DNA of 64,000 nt from Streptomyces lydicus (lineage in GTDB: Bacteria; Actinomycetota; Actinomycetes; Streptomycetales; Streptomycetaceae), in the NCBI RefSeq assembly GCF_004125265.1, contig NZ_RDTE01000003.1, forward strand, positions 6,510,001 through 6,574,000, read 5' to 3'. Under the pieces are notes generated by a model, which saw only the letters and a program-made list of their open reading frames with translations, was not told the origin of the DNA and did no database searches. The position numbers and the translations under genes are program-made. Positions 61,782-64,000 of the stretch are shown here, one piece after another (position 1 is the first letter of the stretch; every line of letters begins with the position of its first letter).

Positions 61782-61850
61782 CCATCCTCACAGGCACCGT
61801 TCCCCGGAACCATGAGGGCCCGGCGGACGGTGCCGTACGAGGGGAGTCGG

Positions 61851-62099
61851 TCAGGCCCCGTGAGCGGCGTACGCGACGAACCGAGCCCAGGCCGGGGCGG
61901 GCACGGCGAGCTGCGGGCCGGCCTTGTCCTTGGAGTCGCGGATGTGGACGGTGGTGGGGCAGGCGGCGATCTCGACGCAGCTGTCGCCATCGCCGCTGCT
62001 GTAGCTGGACTTGTACCAGGAGAGGGCGACTTCCACGCAGTCATCGCCCGAGTCGCCGCTGTAGCTGCTCTTGAACCAGGCCAGTTCGGTGGTGTTCAT
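61851..62099 (-). CDS. DUF397 protein with duplicated N-terminal unit
   Basis: An 82-aa protein. The DUF397 start WFKSSYSGDSGDDCVEVA is followed at once by a second copy, WYKSSYSSGDGDSCVEIA, so the family's first ~24 residues are tandemly duplicated; the remainder (VHIRDSKDKAGPQL) occurs once. DUF397 proteins pair with XRE-DUF5753 regulators, as here (ATGA overlap), in the many AbaA/WhiJ-like sets of Streptomyces that affect development and antibiotic production. Confidence 0.87.
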   Translation of the reverse strand: MNTTELAWFKSSYSGDSGDDCVEVALSWYKSSYSSGDGDSCVEIAACPTTVHIRDSKDKAGPQLAVPAPAWARFVAYAAHGA

Positions 62100-62938
62100 A
62101 GCGCTCCTCGCATCTGCGTCAGCAGGCTCCGGGAATCCTCCGGTGTGAGGGCCTGCGAACGCAGTTTCGCATAGCGCATATGCAGTGTGCTGATGGTCTT
62201 CGCGTCAGAAATGAGGAGGCCGCTCTCCTGTCCCTCGGAGTAGGCGTACCACCGATTGCTCGGCGTCTCCAGAAGTCGCATGGGTCCGTTCATCCCGGCG
62301 TGAACTCCCCTGGCCAGCGGCATGACTTGGAGCTCAACATTCCGAAGGCGCTGGGAGGTCTCCAGTACATGGTCAAGAAGCTCCCGGGCCACGTCCGCGC
62401 CGCCGGTCCGACGCAGGAACACATGCTCGTCGACGATAAAACTGAACGCCGTGTTCGGCCGGTCCCGCAGCAGCTTCTGCCGGTCCAGCCGGGCGGTCAC
62501 CTTCGTCTCGGTCTCCTCGTCGGTCAGCAGCGGAATGCGGTGCTCGAACAGCTCGCGCGCGTACGCCTCGGTCTGCAACAGGCCCGGCATCAAACGGCAT
62601 TCGTACGTGTACAGGCTGATCGCCTGCTCCTCCAGCCGGGCCCACTGCCGGAACCACGCGGCTAATCCCGGCTGCCGGGCCAGCTGCGTCGCCATCGCCC
62701 GCAGCACCCCGAAGGCGTCCAGCACCCGCTCGGCCCGCTCGATGAACTCCGGTGGCGGGAGCCTGCGCCCCTGCTCGATCGAGGCGATGGTCCCGGCTGA
62801 GAATCCCACCCGCCGCGCCAGTCCCTCCTGCGTCAGTTTCGCTCGCTTCCGGAACGCCTTGACCACGGCCCCGAAGGCCCTGAGGCTGTCGGTGGTTTCG
62901 GGCTCGCTGTTGCCCGTTTTGCCGGCCATACCGGCCAC
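62096..62938 (-). CDS. XRE-family regulator with DUF5753 (WhiJ/AbaA-like), TTA codon
   Basis: A 280-aa regulator: HTH_31 at residues ~20-75 (LTQEGLARRVGFSAGTIASI), then the DUF5753 ligand domain (PGLLQTEAYARELF and LLDHVLETSQRLRNVELQVMP). It overlaps DUF397 by 4 nt. A Leu in PGLAAWF is a TTA codon (62663-62665), giving likely bldA dependence. Divergent from the HATPase gene with a palindrome between. Such trios act as local regulatory switches in Streptomyces. Confidence 0.9.
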   Translation of the reverse strand: MAGMAGKTGNSEPETTDSLRAFGAVVKAFRKRAKLTQEGLARRVGFSAGTIASIEQGRRLPPPEFIERAERVLDAFGVLRAMATQLARQPGLAAWFRQWARLEEQAISLYTYECRLMPGLLQTEAYARELFEHRIPLLTDEETETKVTARLDRQKLLRDRPNTAFSFIVDEHVFLRRTGGADVARELLDHVLETSQRLRNVELQVMPLARGVHAGMNGPMRLLETPSNRWYAYSEGQESGLLISDAKTISTLHMRYAKLRSQALTPEDSRSLLTQMRGAL

Positions 62939-63015
62939 CTCCCCTGCGTCTGTCGTGCCCCACGCACAACACGTCCATGGTTACGGTCCGTTATCGTCGC
63001 TGTCTACCCTTTGCA

Positions 63016-63040
63016 CTCGTACGCTGACGCTGCGTACGAG
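63016..63040. promoter_or_regulatory. Palindromic operator between XRE and HATPase genes
   Basis: CTCGTACGC (63016-63024), 7-bp spacer, GCGTACGAG (63032-63040), perfect 9-bp arms, in the divergent promoter region. Probably bound by the adjacent XRE-DUF5753 protein. Confidence 0.75.
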
Positions 63041-63097
63041 CTCCGTAGGGGCGGAAACCCTGGCCATGGCTGCCATGGGGGCGTCACCGTAGGGCGC

Positions 63098-63580
63098 ATG
63101 CCAGCCCAGTCAGCCTTCCGGGCCACCCAAGCCCCGGTTACCGTACGTGTGTTCACCATGCGCTTCAGTGCGACCCGCCTCGGTGCCCGTCTTGCCCGTC
63201 GCCTCGCCGTGCACCGGCTCGATCAGTGGGGCTTCCCCTACGACAGCGAGCTGTCCGATACGGCCGCCGCGGTCGTCGCCGAACTCGCCGCGAACGCCGT
63301 GACGCACGGCCGGGTCCCCGGCCGCGACTTCGAGCTCCGCCTCGCGACCCTGTCCTGCCCTCACCCCGGCGCCGCCGCCGCACGCCCCGCCACCCTGCGC
63401 ATCGAAGTCGCCGACACCCGCACGGAGAAACGCCCGCCGTCCCCCGACGCGCTCACGCTCCCGCCCCCGGACTGCGAAACGGGTCGAGGCCTCCCACTGG
63501 TGGCGGCGCTCGCTGACCGCTGGGAGGTCGTCGACCGGGTCCCGGTGGGCAAGGTGGTCCGCGCCGAACTGGATCTGTAG
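63098..63580 (+). CDS. HATPase_c_2 (anti-sigma/RsbW-like) ATP-binding protein
   Basis: A 160-aa GHKL ATPase. The N box is VAELAANAVTHG, the DxGxG equivalent appears as VADTRTEK, and GRGLPLVAALADRW is the lid/G2 motif. Such small ATPases pair with XRE-DUF397 genes in Streptomyces and may act as anti-sigma-like partners. Start placed at ATG 63098; a later ATG (in FTMRFSATR) is possible. Divergent from the XRE gene. Confidence 0.85.
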   Translation: MPAQSAFRATQAPVTVRVFTMRFSATRLGARLARRLAVHRLDQWGFPYDSELSDTAAAVVAELAANAVTHGRVPGRDFELRLATLSCPHPGAAAARPATLRIEVADTRTEKRPPSPDALTLPPPDCETGRGLPLVAALADRWEVVDRVPVGKVVRAELDL

Positions 63581-63640
63581 CGCCGCCCGGCTGTGTATGG
63601 ACCCTGGGTCTGTCCTGCCTCCGTCCGAAGGGTGACCCGT

Positions 63641-63691
63641 GCTTGACGGACCGTCAAGCGACTGCTGGGCTGGCTGTTTCCAGTCAGCCAG
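63641..63691 (+). promoter_or_regulatory. Palindrome and hairpin upstream of the STAND NTPase
   Basis: GCTTGACGG-A-CCGTCAAGC (63641-63659) is a perfect 9-bp-arm palindrome; CTGGCTG-N8-CAGCCAG (63670-63691) is a second inverted repeat ending just before the GGAGG site of the next gene. The first looks like an operator, the second like a structure able to affect ribosome access. Confidence 0.65.
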
Positions 63692-63706
63692 TCGGAGGTT
63701 GCCCAG

Positions 63707-64000
63707 GTGTCCAGGTCGGATCTTCGCGCGTTATTCCGGTCGAATGATCGTGAGCTGAAAGCCGTTGACTACTTCGCCGACCGACGTGACGAGTGGGCCA
63801 CGGTGGTGGAGAGCCTCGTACGCCATACCCGACGGGTGCACGAGGCCGCGTTCGATGTCGAGGATCTGGAAACCCCGCGTCGCAACGTGCTCGTCTTCTA
63901 CGGGGTCGGCGGTATCGGCAAGTCCACGCTGTCGCGTGGCGTCGTCGAGCACCTGGTGGACAGCGAAGCGCGTGGGGCCGACTGGCCTCCGCTGGACCCC
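63707..64000 (+). CDS. STAND/NB-ARC-type P-loop NTPase, N-terminal part (runs off window)
   Basis: 98 residues visible, no stop before the edge. GTG start with GGAGG 8 nt upstream. After ~55 residues of charged helical sequence comes NVLVFYGVGGIGKSTLSR, a Walker A of the NB-ARC/STAND type. Codon 9 is TTA (63731-63733), suggesting bldA-dependent translation. STAND proteins include signalling and anti-phage NTPases; the effector and sensor domains are beyond the window, so function cannot be called. Confidence 0.7.
   Translation, partial: MSRSDLRALFRSNDRELKAVDYFADRRDEWATVVESLVRHTRRVHEAAFDVEDLETPRRNVLVFYGVGGIGKSTLSRGVVEHLVDSEARGADWPPLDP

Noticed and set aside
1..64000. tRNA, rRNA and known riboswitch structures
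   Set aside because: Looked for cloverleaf-like T-loop (GGTTCGAATCC-type) and common riboswitch cores by eye; none convincing. A covariance-model scan was not possible.

Overview
This is high-GC Streptomyces-type chromosome (codon bias, Tat and lipobox signals, ATGA/GTGA-coupled operons, F420 and SARP genes, rare TTA codons). The nadE, glnA2, glnE and mal gene neighbourhood resembles the chromosomal core of Streptomyces coelicolor; that comparison is from memory and was not run. Positions 1-53146 look like ordinary core chromosome. From 53155 to the right edge the window is an accessory region.

Left part (1-18.7 kb): the tail of a TetR regulator and a prim-pol domain protein. Next is an iron block: an efeO-efeB-efeU uptake operon with a trailing lipoprotein and a candidate iron box, then a heme oxygenase with its own iron box, and map. 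An MFS exporter follows. A carbohydrate-uptake locus comes next: a DHDPS/NAL-family aldolase divergent from a FadR-type regulator, with a downstream ABC importer lacking its own ATPase. A perfect 12-bp-arm palindrome sits between aldolase and regulator, and a related site lies just downstream of the importer promoter, so one regulator probably controls both. npdG, a small membrane protein and a site-2 protease close this part.

Middle (18.8-42.8 kb): a 1160-aa SARP/AfsR-like regulator, a DrrAB-like ABC exporter, a 410-bp MITE-like element, panB, an MFS-TetR operon with a palindromic operator, an EEP-family hydrolase, another MFS pump, nadE, a multicopper oxidase behind a CsoR-like site, a three-gene type VII-related cluster, glnA2-glnE and a PAP2 membrane protein.

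Maltose locus (42.9-53.1 kb): malEFG is flanked on both sides by an alpha-glucosidase and a LacI/MalR regulator, giving a mirror image (malR-aglA <- -> malEFG-aglA-malR). The two aglA genes share a ~199-bp patch with only two differences. A tnpB-only IS200/IS605-type element sits exactly at the malF/malG junction, leaves both reading frames intact, and appears to supply malG's ribosome-binding site.

Accessory region (53.1-64 kb): first a decayed Tn3-family transposon with inverted repeats and a tnpA remnant. It carries a TetX-like FAD monooxygenase divergent from a true TetR-class repressor, with two tetO-like sites 30 bp apart as in Tn10. Next is a translationally coupled recombinase trio whose first member has Cys where the nucleophilic Tyr is expected. 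Two further fragments of the third recombinase and a repeated 34-bp right end follow, with an ankyrin protein and a GNAT gene among them. The last part holds a DUF1266 protein, a DUF397 / XRE-DUF5753 / HATPase set, and the start of a STAND-type P-loop NTPase cut by the window edge. Three genes here carry TTA codons (bldA-type control). No tRNA, rRNA or CRISPR array was seen.
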